Below are positions 52,481 to 64,000 of a DNA stretch of 64,000 nucleotides, in pieces. A program made the translations under genes and the position numbers. The notes under the pieces were generated by a model that searched no databases, was not told the DNA's origin, and saw only the letters and a program-made list of their open reading frames with translations. The DNA lies in contig NW_022651108.1 in assembly GCF_004027225.2 (NCBI RefSeq), forward strand, positions 1 through 64,000. The letters run 5' to 3'. The stretch is from Strigops habroptila (lineage: Eukaryota; Chordata; Aves; Psittaciformes; Psittacidae). Within the stretch, counting starts at the first letter, position 1; each line of letters starts with the position of its first letter.

Positions 52481-53000
52481 CAGTGATTGGGGGGGTGGGG
52501 GGGGGGGGAGGTTCCCGGTTGCGGCGGGGCCGAGCCCAACGTCGTGCACGGAGGCGGGGGGGAATGAAGCGGCTCCGCCATTGGCTGCTGGGGCGGCGGG
52601 GACGAGCAGCGCGCGGCCGGGAGCGGACCGGGACCGGGATCGGGATCGGGATCGGGATCGGGACCGGCGGCACCGGGAGCCCCCCCACGCCCCCCCCCAA
52701 CGCGGTGAGTGAGACCCGGACCCGCAGCATCATCCCCATTGACAGCATCATCCCGCCCCCCCCACCCCGCTCCCGGTGCACCGGGAGCGGCTCCCGCAGC
52801 GAGCCTGGGCCCGGAGCAGCCCCGGGGGGGACCGGGATGGCCCCGGGGGGGGTCTATGGTGGGTCCGGAGGGTCCCGGAGGGGTCCCAGGGGGAGGTGCC
52901 GGTGTGGGGGGGGCGGTGCCGGTGCAGCCCCTCCCGCCCGTGGGGTCCCTCAAGGTGACCGGGGAGGGGGGGGGGGAGCCCCGGTGCTGCTCCTGCCAAA
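52480..53000 (+). promoter_or_regulatory. SPTBN4 promoter, CpG island and probable non-coding exon 1
   Basis: This CpG-rich block has an ATTGG (inverted CCAAT) at 52580 and GC boxes. A probable 5' UTR exon ends at 52704 with the strong donor GCG|GTGAGTG. Just before the donor is a GGGATC-type hexamer repeat (about 52625-52665). The coding exon begins at 53685 after a cccccag acceptor, so intron 1 would be 52705-53684. An open frame starting ATGAAGCGG at 52564 matches no spectrin start that I know. Confidence 0.5.
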
Positions 53001-53009
53001 GGGGGGGGA

Positions 53010-53680
53010 TGCGGAGGGTCTATAGGGGGGTCTATAGGGGGCTGGGGGGGTTCCTGGGGGTCTATAGAGGGGTTCAGCAGAGTCTGGGTGGGGTCCTGGG
53101 GGGGGGTATAGGAGCTGCAGGGGAGGCCTGGGCGTCTATAGGGGGCCTGGGGGGGGGTCCGGAGGGTCTATAGGGGGAGATGGGGGTCCTGGGGGACTAT
53201 AGGGGGGTTCAGGAGGGTCTGGGTGGGGTCCTGGGGGGCCTATAGGGGGGTTGGGGGAGGGTCCTGTGCTGCAGACACCCCCCTGGGTCCCTTTTGGATG
53301 CTGCAGGAGCAGGTTCCCCCCCAACCCTGTCCCCCCGTGTCCCCCCCCATGTCCCCCCCATGTCCCCCGTGCCCCCCCCGTGTCCTTCCCTGGCCCCAAT
53401 GTGTTCCTCTGTGTGTTCCCCATGTCCCCCCCTGTGTCCCCACATACCTCCCCCTGTCCCCCATCTCCCTATTTGGCCCCCCCATGTGTCCCCCCCATGT
53501 CCCCCCATGTCCCCATGTGTCCCCATATCCCCCAGGGCCACCCATGTCCCCATGTGTCCCCCCCATACCCCCCCTGTCCCCATGTGTCCCCTACATGTCC
53601 CCCTATATATCCCCCTATGTCCCCCCATATGCCCCCATGTCTCCCCCCATGTCCTCCCATGGCCCCCCCCGTGCCCCCCC
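53010..53680 (+). repeat. SPTBN4 intron 1 arrays: GGTCTATAGGGGG and CCCCATGTCCCCCC
   Basis: A G-rich array (53010-53270) is followed by a C-rich one (53330-53680) that leads directly into the acceptor of the ATG exon. Confidence 0.88.
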
Positions 53681-53688
53681 CCAGCCCA

Positions 53689-56600
53689 ATGGCGGCCGAG
53701 GTGGACAACATGGAGCAGCAGAACAACAACACCAGCCCCTGGGAGGACCCCGCGGGCCCGGCCAAGCTCTTCGAGTGCTCCCGGATCAAGGCCTTGGCTG
53801 GTGGGTCCATCCCTTTGGTGCCACCAACACCCCACATGGATGTGTGTGTCGTCCCCCCCCCCCCCGGGCTGAGCTCATTCCCGACCCCCCCAGACGAGCG
53901 GGACGCGGTGCAGAAGAAGACCTTCACCAAGTGGGTGAACTCGCACCTCGCGCGCGTCTCCTGCCACATCGGGGACCTCTACAGCGACCTGCGCGACGGC
54001 TTCGTGCTCACGCGCCTGCTCGAGGTGCTCTCCGGGGAGCAGCTGGTGAGAGATGTGGCCCCCCCAGCTCCATCTACTACCCCTTGGCTTGAGTTGGGAC
54101 CTCTCCATCACCACCCAGCTCCATCTACTACCTCTTGGGTTGAGTTGGGACCTCTCCATCACCACCCAGCTCCATCTACTACCACTTGGGTTGAGTTGGG
54201 ACCTCTCCATCACCACCCAGCTCCATCTACTACCCCTTGGCTTGAGTTGGGACCTCTCCATCACCACCCAGCTCCATCTACTACCCCTTGGGTTGAGTTG
54301 GGACCTTCCCACCACCACCCAGATCCATCTATCATCACCAGCTGGGTTGAACTGGGACCTCCCAACCACAACCCAGGTCCACCTACTACCACTTGGGTTG
54401 AGTTGGATCCTTCCCATCACCACCCAGCTCCATCTACCACCAATTGGGTTGAGCTGGGATCTTCCCATTACCTCCCCATCAGCCCCCAGGTCCATTTATC
54501 ACCAGCTGGGTTGAGTTGGAACCTCTCAAGCACAACCCAGATCCATCAACCATTGGGTTGGATTGAGCTGGAACCTCCCCATCAGCTCCCGGGTCCCATC
54601 TACTACCAGTTGAGTTGAGTTGGGACCTCTCCATCACCATCCAGCTCCATCTACCATTGGGTTAGGTTGAGCTGGGACCTCCCTACCACCACCGAGGTCC
54701 ATCTACCACCAGCTGGGTTGAGTTGGAACCTCCCAACCACAACCCAGCTCCATCTACCATTGGGTTGGGTTGAGCTGGGCCACTCTCAGCTCCATCCACC
54801 ACTGCTTGGGGTGGGTTGGGGTGGGTTGAAGGACCCTCTCCGAGGCGGGTGACGGGCTCTCCTCCAGCCCAAGCCGACGCGGGGCCGGATGCGCATCCAC
54901 TCCTTGGAGAACGTGGACAAGGCGCTGCAGTTCCTCAAGGAGCAGCGCGTGCACCTGGAGAACGTGGGCTCCCACGACATCGTGGACGGGAACCACCGCC
55001 TCACCCTGGGGCTCATCTGGACCATCATCCTGCGCTTCCAGGTAGCGGCACGGGGCTGCCCCCCTTCCGTGGGGCCGCGTCCCCGTGCCGGGGGTGCCCC
55101 ATGGCTGTGCCCCAGATCCAGGTCATCAAGATCAAGACCGAGGACAACCGGGAGACGCGCTCGGCCAAGGACGCGCTGCTGCTCTGGTGCCAGATGAAGA
55201 CGGCCGGGTGAGCGGTGGCCCGGCGCTGGGCAGCCCCCCATGGCCGGGGCAAAGCCAGCGCAGGGTGACCCCGTTCATCCCTTCCCATCCCTTTCCACCT
55301 TTTCTATCCTTGTCCATCCCTTCCCACCCCTTCCCATCCCTTTCTATCCTTGTCCATCCCTTCCCACCCCTTCCCATCCCTTTCTATCCTTGTCCATCCC
55401 TTCCCACCCCTTCCCATCCCTTTCTGTCCTTGCCCATCCGTTCCCAACCCTGTCCATTCTTCTCCATCCTTTCCCACCCCTTTCCACCCCGTTCCATCCC
55501 TTCCCACCCCATTCCACCCTTTTCCATCTCCTTCCACCTCCTTCCTTTCCACCCCTTTCCATCCCTTTCCATCCCTTCCCACCCCATTCCACCCTTTTCC
55601 ATCTCCTTCCACCTCCTTCCTTTCCACCCCTTTCCATCCCTTTCCTTTCTACCCCTTTCCATCCCTTTCCACCCCTTTCCACTTCATTCCATCTCTTTCC
55701 CTCCCCATTCTCTTTCCTTCCTTTTGCTTCCCTTTCCACCCTTCCCACCCCTTGCCACCCTTTTCCATCTCCTTCCCTCCCCATCCCCTTTCCTTCCCTT
55801 TCAACCCTTCCCACCCCTTGCCACCCCTTTCCACCCTTTTCCATCTCCTTCTTTCCCCATCCCTCCCCATCCCTTTCCACCCCTTTCCATCCCCTTCCAC
55901 CCCTTTCCATCCCTTTCTACCCTTTCCACCCCTTTCAACTCCTTTCCATCCCTTCCCACCCTTTTCTATCTCCTTCCACCCCATTCCCACCCATTCCCAC
56001 CCTGTCCCACCAGCTACCCCGAGGTGAACATCCAGAACTTCACCACGAGCTGGAGGGACGGGTTGGCCTTCAATGCCCTCATCCACAAGCACAGGTTTGC
56101 TGGGGGGGGGGACGGACACCGGGGGTGACCCCAACACTTGGGTCCCCTCCATGGCCTTGTGGGGGGGCTCCATGGGGCTGTGTCCTGCTCACAGGCCGGA
56201 TCTCATCGACTTCCACAAGCTCACCAAGTCCAACGCCACCTACAACCTCCAACAGGCCTTCAACACCGCGGAGCAGCAGCTGGGGCTCAGCAAGCTGCTA
56301 GACCCCGAGGGTAGGAATGGGGCAGGGTCCCTCTGACCACCCATGGGGTGTCCTCTGCTCCCTCCTGCCTTTGTTTCCCACCTCCAAGGAGCTTTGGTGG
56401 CACCAGGGCTTGGGGATGGGCTTCGCTGGCCCAGGGCTGGTGCTCAAGGGGGAGCCCTTTGAGGACCAAAGCTTCACCCCCTGCCCTAGACGTCAACATG
56501 GAGGACCCCGATGAGAAGTCCATCATCACCTATGTAGTGTCCTTCTACCACTACTTCTCCAAGATGAAGGCACTGGCGGTGGAGGGGAAGCGCATCGGGA

Positions 56601-59600
56601 AGGTGGGTTTGGGCCAATGTCCTCTATGGAATTCCCTGGCATGTCCCATCCTTGGCTCCATGGGATGTCCCATCCCTTGCTCCATGGGATGTCCCACCCT
56701 TGGCTCCATGGGATGCCCCATCCTTACCTCCATGGGACGTCCATCCTTGGCTCCATGGGATGTCCCATCCTTACCTCCATGGGACGTCCATCCTTGGCTC
56801 CATGGGATGTCCCATCCCTCGTTCCATGGGATGTCCCATCCCTTGTTCCATGGGACATCCCATCCTTGGCTCCATGGGATGTCCCATCCTTCATTCCATG
56901 GGATGTCCCATCCTCAGCTCCATGGGATGTCCCATCCTCGGCTCCATGGGACATCCCATCCCTGGCTCCATGGGGCTGGGCCAACCAGCGACACATCCAG
57001 CCGCACGTGTCATCTCAAGGGGGTTCTATGGGACCCCCCATCAGATCTGAGGGGGGTCCAACCGTATCCCGTCAGGTCCTGGACCAGGCCATGGAGATCG
57101 AGGCCATTATGGAGCGCTACGAGGTGCTGGCGGCCGAGCTGCTGGCCTGGATCCACCACACCATCACCATCATCAGCAACCAGAAGTTCGCCAACTCCTT
57201 GACGGGGGTGCAGCAGCAGCTCCAGGCCTTCACCGCCTTCTGCACGCTGGAGAAGCCCGTCAAGTGAGGCCCTGCTGGGGTAGAGATGGGACCACAAAGG
57301 TTTGGGGACCCCACGGCCATGCCCTGGCACTGCCCCACTGCAGGTTCCAGGAGAAGGGCAACCTGGAGGTGCTGCTCTTCACCATCCAGAGCAAGCTCCG
57401 CGCCACCAACCGCCGGCTCTACGTGCCCAGCGAGGGCAAGAGCATCTCGGACATCAACAAGGTGCTGGTGGGAGCGGAGCGGGGGGGAATGTCCCCATGC
57501 AGGGACCCCTGTTGGTGACCCCCATGTGTGTGTCCCCCCCCCAGGCCTGGAGCTGCTTGGAGAAGGCAGAACATGAGCGGGAGGTGGCGCTGCGCGAGGA
57601 GCTCATCCGGCAGGAGAAGCTGGAGCTCCTGGCGCAGCGCTTCGACCATAAGGTGGCCATGAGGGAAACGTGGCTGCAGGAGAACCAGCGCCTCGTCTCG
57701 CAGGTGGGGGGGCCCTTCCCACCCCTTTCTGCCCCTTCACAGCCCTTCCCATCCCTTCCAACCCTTCCCATTCCCTCCCACCCCTTCCAACTCCTTCCCA
57801 CCCCTCTCCATCCCTTCCCATCACCTCCCATCCCTTCCCATCCCTTCCCTCCCTTCCTTCCCTTCCCACCCCTTCCCATTCCTTCCCATCCCTTCCCACC
57901 TCTTGCCATCCCTTCCCATCCTTTCCCACCCCTCCCATCCCTTCCCATCCCTTCCCATCCCTTCCCATCCCTTCCCATCCCTTCCCACCCCTTCCCACTC
58001 TTCCCATCCCTTCCCATCCCTTCCCATCCCTTCCCATCCCTTCCCACCCCTTCCCACCCCTTCCCATCCCTTCCCACCCCTTCCCACTCTTCCCATCCCT
58101 TCCCATCCCTTCCCATCCCTTCCCATCCCTTCCCACCCCTTCCCACTCTTCCCATCCCTTCCCACTCTTCCCATCCCTTCCCATCCCTTCCCATCCCTTC
58201 CCATTCCTCCCCATCCCTTCCCACCTCTTGCCATCTCTTCCCATCCTTTCCTACCCCCCTCATCCCTTCCCAACCCTTCCCATCCCCTCCCTTCCTTCCC
58301 ACCCCTCCCCACCCCTCTCCATCCCTTCCCATCACCTCCCATCCCTTCCCATCCCTTCCCTCCCTTCCTTCCCTTCCCATCCCTTCCCATTCCTTCCCAT
58401 CCCTTCCCACCTCTTGCCATCCCTTCCCATCCTTTCCTACCCCTCTCATCCCTTCCCATCCCTTCCCATCCCCTCCCACCCCTTCCCACCCCTTCCTACC
58501 CCTCTCCATCCCTTCCCATCACCTCCCATCCCTTCCCATCCCTTCCCTCCCTTCCCTCCCTTCCTTCCCTTCCCATCCCTTCCCATCCCTTCCCATTCCT
58601 TCCCATCCCTTCCCACCTCTTGCCATCCCTTCCCATCCTTTCCTACCCCTCTCATTCCTTCCCATCCCTTCCCATCCCCTCCCACCCCTTCCTACCCCTC
58701 TCCATCCCTTCCCATCACCTCCCATCCCTTCCCATCCCTTCCCTCCCTTTCTTCCCTTCCCATCCCTTCCCATCCCTTCCCATCCGTTCCCACCCCTTCC
58801 CACCCTTCCCACCCTTCCCATCCTTCCCATCCCTTCCCACCCCATTGCTCCCATCTCCTCCCGCACCAGGACAACTTCGGCTACGACCTGCCGGCAGTGG
58901 AGGCGGCCATGAAGAAGCACGAGGCCATCGAGGCCGACATCTCGTCCTACCACGAGCGCATCCAGGCCGTGGTGGACCTGGCGCTGGAGGTGGCCTCCGG
59001 TGGCTACTACGACACGCGGCGCATCAGCGCGCAGAAGGACAACGTGCTGCGGCAATGGGGGCTGCTGGGGGAGCTGCTGCGCGCCCGTCGCGCCCGCCTC
59101 GAGCAGAACCTGGCCCTGCAGAAGATCTTCCAGGAGATGGTCTACATGATCGACTGGATGGAGGAGATGCAGGTGGGGACGCGGCGAGGAACCGGGTGCC
59201 CATTGAGGATGCGACGGGCAGGTCCCATTGCCTCCCTTTCGCCTTCCGCAGGGGCTGCTGGTGTCCAAGGAGCTGGGGAAGCATCTGCTGGAGGTGGAGG
59301 ACCTGCTGCAGAAGCAGGGGCTGCTGGAGGCTGACATCAGCGCCCAGAGCGAGCGGGTGCAGGCGCTCAACGTGGCCGCCCTCAAGTTCTCCGAGCTGGA
59401 GGGTAACGTGGGGAACATCCACTTGGAACCATGGGGAGATGCTGGAGCTCAACATGAGGGTGATGGAGACTCACTGAGCCCGTTCTCTGGGTCCAGGCTA
59501 CCAACCCTGCGACCCACAGATCATCTGCAACCGCGTCAACCACGTGCAGACCTGCCTGGAGGAGCTGCGGGACCTGGCGGGCAAGAGGCGCCGGGAGCTG

Positions 59601-62422
59601 GAGGACTCGCGCCAGCTTTGGGCTTTCTTCCAGGAGATGGAGGAAGCCGAGGCCTGGATCCGTGAGAAGGAGCAGATCTTGGCCACCAAAACGTGTGGCC
59701 GGGACCTGAGCAGCGTCTTGACCCTGACCAAGAAGCACAAGAGCATGTTGGGCGAGCTGGGCAGCCGCCGCGCACTGCTGCACCAAAGCATGAAGAAGGG
59801 CGAGCAGATCCTGGCCAAGAAGAGCTTCAGCATCGGTGGCATCCAGGAGAAGATGCGGGAGGTTTGGCTCCGCTGGAAGAAGCTGGAGGAGGTGACGGGG
59901 CTTCACCAGCAACGCCTGCAGGAGGCCCTCAACTTCTTCCAGTTCAGCGCCGAGACGGACGACCTGGTGGCCTGGCTGCAGGACACGTACCGCATCGTGT
60001 CCAGCGATGACTTTGGCCACGATGACTACTCCAGCCAAGCCCTGCTGCGGAAGCACCGCGCCGTGGTGGAGGAGGTGGAGAAGCACCGCGTGGCCGTGGT
60101 GGCCCTTCGCAAGCAGTTGGCCTTGTTGGCGCCCGAGCATCGCCAAGGGGTGGACGTGCAGATCCGGGTGGTGGAGGTGGAGCAGCTCTATGGGGAGGTG
60201 GCCGAGGTGGCCGTGCTGCGGCAGCAGTGGCTGCAGGACGCGTTGGCTGTCTATAGGATGTTCAGCGAGGTCCATGCCTGCGAGGTCTGGGTGGACGAGA
60301 AGGAGCAGTGGTTGGAGAGGATGGTGGTGCCGGAGGAGCTGGATGAGGTGGAGGTGGTCCAGCACAGGTGGGGTGGGGAGGGAAGGGGGCTGCACCCTCT
60401 ACCTCGCCCCCATGGTTGGACTCCATCGCTCACGTCCTCTCCCCAGGTTCGAGAGCCTGGACCAGGAGATGAACAGCGTCATGGGCCGCATCCTGGACGT
60501 CAACCAAGTGGTGCAGCAGTTGGTGGATGGCGGCCACCCCAGCTCCGAGGAGGTCCGCTCCTGCCAGGACCACCTCAACAGCAGGTACCACCATGGGAAA
60601 GGGCCAGCGATGGCCAAGGTGGATCTCAACCTGCTTTTGGGGGGTGCTCCTTGGTGGGATGGGAACCGGGTCATAGACTCCAACCTGGGGTTCTCCCAAC
60701 CTGGTGGGACTTCCCTATGGGGTACCCAAGCGTTGGCAATGGCCATGGGGGGGGGGCATCTGCAGGTGGAACCGGGTGGTGGAGCTGGTGGAGAGCAAGA
60801 AGAGCCAACTGAGCTCCGTGCTGAAGATCCAGAACTACCTCCTGGAGTGCAGCGAGATGAAGGCTCAAGTGAGGGAGAAGAGGAAGGCGATCGAGGCCAC
60901 CCGCTCGGGCGGCGGCGACCTGGGCGGCGTGTTGGCCCTGCAGCGCCGTCTCTCCACCATGGAGGCAGCGCTGGTGGTGCTGGAGCCCCGGCTGGTGGAG
61001 CTGCAGCAGGAAGGAGAAGCTTTGGCTGCCTCCCACCCGGGGCGAGCGTTGGAGATCCTGCTGCCCTTCGAGCAGATCCATGAGGAATGGGAGGCGCTCA
61101 AGCGGGTGCTGCAGGGCTGCGAGGACTCGCTGACCATCGCCGGCCGCCTCCAGCAGTTCATCCAAGACCTGGACACCTTCTTGGGCTGGTTGGTGAAGAC
61201 CCAAGCGGCCGTGGCCTGCGAGGAGGTGCCGAGCAGCTTGGCCGAGGCGGAGCGGCTGCTGAGCCAACACGTGGCCCTCAAGGAGGAGATCAATGGCTAC
61301 GAGGAGGACTATGCCCGCATCCAGGCTGCCAGCGACCTGCTGGCGCTGGAGGAGACCGACGTGCCCAACCTCTCGTTGCAGCAGTGGCTGCAGAAGCTGG
61401 ACGCGGGTTGGGCCAAGCTGCTGCGGAGCTGGGAGACGCGCCAGGACGCGCTGGTCCAAGCCCACGTCTTCCAGCTCTTCCTGCGGGATGTCCAACAGTG
61501 TGAGACCACCCTCTGCAACCAGGTAGAGACCTGAGGCTGGAGGGCAAGGAGGGGAGCGGGGATGGAGGCACCGACACCAGCATCTCCATCCCTTGGCCAG
61601 GAGGCAGCGCTGCTCAGCGCCCAGCTGCCTACCACGGTGGAAGGGGTCACCAACGCCATCAAGAAGCACAAGGACTTCAGCACCACCATGGAGCTCAACA
61701 TGCAGAAGGTCCAAGCGGCTCTGCAGGCCGGGGAGAGCCTCCAGCGCCAGGGCAACCTCTACAGCGAGCACGTGGCCGAGGCCATGGAGCGCCTCCGCGC
61801 CAAGTAGGTGCCCCCCTTCAGCACCCATAGACCCTGCTATGGGCAGTGGTGGAGCCCCTCAGCACCCAATGGGGAGTGGACCCCCAATGGGCAATGGTGG
61901 AGCCCCTCAGCACCCAATGGGCAGTGGTGGAGCCCCTCAGCACCCAATGGGCAGTGGAGCCCCAATGGGCAGTGATGGAGCCCCTCAGCACCCAATGGGG
62001 AGTGGACCCCTAATGGGCAGTGGTGAAGCCCTTCAGCACCCAATGGTCAGTGATGGAGCTCCTCAGCGCCCCATGGGCAGTGGAGCCCCAATGGGCAGCG
62101 ATGGGGCCCCTCAGCACCCAATGGGCAGTGGCAAAGCCCCTCAGCACCCAATGGGCAGTGATGGAGCCCTTCAGCACCCCATGGGCAGTGATAGAACCCC
62201 CCTCAGCACCCAATGGGGAGTGGAGCCCCAATGGGCAGTGATGAAGCCCCTCAGCACCCAATGGGCAGTGATGGAGCCGCGGGGCGCTGGGCATGCCTCA
62301 ATGGTGAAGGTGTCCCAATGGGCGCCCACAGGAGCCACCACAACCGGGAGCTGGCGCAGGAGCGGGCGCAGCGGCTCCAGGACCACCTCGAGCTGCAGCA
62401 GTTCCTCCAGGAGTGCCACCAG
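53689..62422 (+). CDS. SPTBN4: SPTBN4, beta-IV spectrin (5' part, 17 coding exons)
   Basis: This encodes a membrane-skeleton protein that links ankyrin-G-bound channels to actin at axon initial segments and nodes. Exons: 53689-53800, 53894-54045, 54868-55041, 55116-55207, 56014-56094, 56195-56310, 56490-56602, 57076-57263, 57344-57461, 57545-57703, 58870-59172, 59252-59402, 59497-60367, 60447-60584, 60766-61522, 61601-61803, 62332-62422. This gives 1273 aa starting [16 protein letters not shown]1 (about 45-150) has [15 protein letters not shown] and [12 protein letters not shown]2 (about 165-270) has [15 protein letters not shown] and [16 protein letters not shown]. Spectrin repeats follow from about 290. 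All phases agree. The gene continues past the right edge. SPTBN1 and SPTBN2 are close relatives; the SPTBN4-like N terminus and the BLVRB neighbour decide the call. Confidence 0.92.
54055..54810 (+). repeat. SPTBN4 intron 3 minisatellite, GGTTGAGTTGGGACCTCTCC
   Basis: About 13 units of 55-60 bases containing CACCCAGCTCCATCTACTAC. Confidence 0.94.
55285..56005 (+). repeat. SPTBN4 intron 5 pyrimidine array, CCTTTCCATCCCTTCCCACC
   Basis: About 700 bases of almost pure C/T with scattered A, units of 10-30 bases; it could form triplex. Confidence 0.94.
56625..56985 (+). repeat. SPTBN4 intron 8 minisatellite, CCATGGGATGTCCCATCCTT
   Basis: About 13 units of 27-28 bases containing GGCTCCATGGGATGTCCC. 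Confidence 0.94.
57715..58855 (+). repeat. SPTBN4 intron 11 pyrimidine array, CCCTTCCCAT units
   Basis: About 1.15 kb of 10-base CCCATCCCTT and CCCACCCCTT units, with blocks of roughly 200 bases repeated several times. Confidence 0.95.
59497..60367 (+). CDS. SPTBN4: SPTBN4 long exon 14: spectrin repeats
   Basis: This 871-base exon encodes parts of several triple-helical spectrin repeats, from [18 protein letters not shown] to VEVVQHR. It includes [16 protein letters not shown] and [17 protein letters not shown]. The bird exon has none of the Ala/Gly-rich inserts that the mammalian SPTBN4 exon carries, as I recall them, and reads more like SPTBN1 here. Confidence 0.9.
61830..62290 (+). repeat. 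SPTBN4 intron 17 minisatellite, CAGCACCCAATGGGCAGTG
   Basis: About 16 units of 27-32 bases containing GATGGAGCCCCTCAGCACCC. Confidence 0.94.
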
Positions 62423-62499
62423 GTAGGACCTGGGGCCCCGGACCCCCATTGTGCAGGGCTGGGTCCTAACTGGGTGCTGGGGGGTGCTGCTGGTATCCC

Positions 62500-63850
62500 C
62501 TATATTGGTGTCCCCCCATGGCCATGTCCCCCCATGTCCATGTCCCCCCATGCTGGTGTCTCCCCATCTTGGTGTCTCCCATGTTGGTGTCTCCCATGTT
62601 GTTGTCTCCCATGTTGGTGTCCCCACATGGGTGGCCCCAATGTTGCTGTCCCCCATGTCCATGTCTCCCCATCTTGGTGTCCCCCATGTTAGTATCCCCA
62701 TATTAGTGTCCCCCCACGTTGGTGGCCCCCCACGTTGGTGTCTTCCCATGTTGGTGTCCCCCATGTCTATGTTCCCATCACTACCAGTGTCCCCATCGCA
62801 GTGGGGCTGGGATCACATCACCCATATCATTGGAGGGGGGGGGTTTGGTACCTGACCCCCCCCCCAAGGCTGGTCCAGGGGTGTCCCTGGATCCTCCTCA
62901 ACATCTCGGGGGGGTTCTCGGTGGGACCTGCCATGGCCCCATCCCGGCCCTATTCCAGCTCCATCCCAGCCCCATCTCAGCTCCATCCCAGCCCCATCCC
63001 AGGCCTATTCCAGCTCCATCCCAGCCCTGTTCCATCTCCATCCTGGCCCCATCCTGGCTTCATCTCAGCCCCATCTCAGCTCCATCCCGGCCCCATCCCA
63101 GCCCTATTCCAGCTCCATCCCGGCTCCATCTCAGCCCCATATCAGGTCCATCTCAGCCCTATTCCAGCTCCATCCCAGCCCCATCTCAGCTCCATCCCAG
63201 CCCCATCCCAGGCCTATTCCAGCTCCATCCCAGCCCTGTTCCAGCTCCATCCCAGCCCCATCTCAGCTCCATCCCGTCCTCATCCCAGCCCTATTCCAGC
63301 TCCATCCCAGCCCCATCTCAGCTCCATCCCGTCCTCATCCCAGCCCTATTCCAGCTCCATCCCAGCCCTATTCCAGCTCCATCCCAGCCCTGTTCCAGCT
63401 CCATCCCAGCCCCATCTCAGCTCCATCCCAGCCCCATCCCAGCCCTATTCCAGCTCCATCCTGGCCCCATCCCGGCTCCATCCTGGCTCCATCTCAGCCC
63501 CATCTCAGCTCCATCCCGGCCCCATCCCAGCCCTATTCCAGCTCCATCCCAGCCCTATTCCAGCTCCATCCCAGCCCCATCTCAGCTCCATCCCGGCCCC
63601 ATCCCAGCCCTATTCCAGCTCCATCCCGGCCCCATCTCAGCTCCATCCCGGCCCCATCTCAGCCCTATTCCAGCTCCATCCCGGCTCCATCTCAGCCCCA
63701 TATCAGGTCCATCCCAGCCCTATTCCAGCTCCATCCCAGCCCCATCCCAGCCCTATTCCAGCTCCATCCCGGCCCCATCCCAGCCCTATCTCAGCTCCAT
63801 CCCGGCCCCATCCCGCCTCCATCCTGGCCCCATCCCGGTTCATCCCGGTT
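62500..63850 (+). repeat. SPTBN4 intron 18 arrays: CCCCATGTTGGTGTC and CAGCTCCATCCCAGCCCC
   Basis: 62500-62790 has 14-17-base units. 62940-63850 has 12-30-base units (CCCAGCCCTATTCCAGCTCC) with larger repeated blocks. Between them, 62800-62930 is unique sequence without a visible feature. Confidence 0.93.
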
Positions 63851-63854
63851 CATC

Positions 63855-64000
63855 CTGGCTGCATCCGGCCGCACTCGCCGGGATTTCCTGGCGCAGTTAC
63901 CGGGCGGTTGGATGCAGCATCTGCTGCAGCGGCGCCGCAGCAGCGCGCCGGTGCCACCGGCAGCATCCTCAGCACCACCGGCAGCATCCTCAGCCTCCTC
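63855..64000. other. GC-rich non-minisatellite end of window
   Basis: CpG-containing sequence with CTGCTGCAGCGGCGCCGC and two CACCGGCAGCATCCTCAGC copies. It is distinct from the array before it. It does not encode the next spectrin exon expected after CHQ. Nothing more can be supported. Confidence 0.35.

Noticed and set aside
52429-53025. Open frame starting MKRLRHWLLGRRGR upstream of SPTBN4
   Set aside because: It matches no spectrin N terminus that I know, contains a strong donor site in its middle, and consists of CpG-island sequence and hexamer repeat.
55085-59477. Long open frames rich in Pro, Phe, Ser and His (and Gly/Lys/Glu on the minus strand) over SPTBN4 introns
   Set aside because: They arise from CCCTTCCCAT-type arrays; the real exons here are short and in other frames.
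63855-64000. Possible next SPTBN4 exon
   Set aside because: No frame encodes the LDGWIHEKM-type sequence expected after CHQ, and it carries a short direct repeat instead.

Overview
The window looks like bird DNA, most likely from one of the very small GC-rich chromosomes (micro or dot chromosomes). Three things point there: degenerate CR1 LINE fragments in ACTN4 introns, vertebrate genes with very compact introns, and introns and spacers filled almost entirely with G- or C-rich minisatellites. I cannot name the species from sequence alone. Five protein-coding genes are readable by joining exons with GT/AG sites and consistent phase. Most other long open frames in the window are artefacts of tandem repeats.

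Layout. 1-20175 (+): the last 25 coding exons of RYR1, the skeletal-muscle ryanodine receptor, covering the EF-hand region, the divergent region, the transmembrane pore and the C-terminal zinc-binding tail. The 5' part lies outside the window. 20690-24000 (+): EIF3K, complete in 8 exons (218 aa). 24180-47280 (+): ACTN4 (alpha-actinin-4), complete. It has 21 constitutive or canonical exons (899 aa) plus two alternative exons, one for the second calponin-homology region and one for the first EF hand. 48080-51740 (-): BLVRB (flavin/biliverdin reductase B), 5 exons, with a one-base frame problem in a homopolymer of exon 2. 52500-64000 (+): SPTBN4 (beta-IV spectrin), probable non-coding exon 1 and 17 coding exons (1273 aa), continuing past the right edge.

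The genes work separately: Ca2+ release in muscle, translation initiation, actin cross-linking, flavin/biliverdin reduction, and the membrane skeleton of the axon initial segment and nodes. As I recall the human map, RYR1-EIF3K-ACTN4 and BLVRB-SPTBN4 are two separate neighbourhoods of human 19q13.2. Here they are joined within about 1.3 kb, and MAP4K1 is absent between RYR1 and EIF3K.

Most notable signals: two conserved alternative exon pairs in ACTN4; a 15-base RYR1 microexon that matches the known ASII splice region; a 114-base RYR1 intron that is open in frame; a roughly 1 kb array of repeated CCAAT and GC boxes upstream of ACTN4; and a different private minisatellite in almost every intron, often starting at the splice donor. 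I saw no tRNA, rRNA, CRISPR array or retrovirus-like element.
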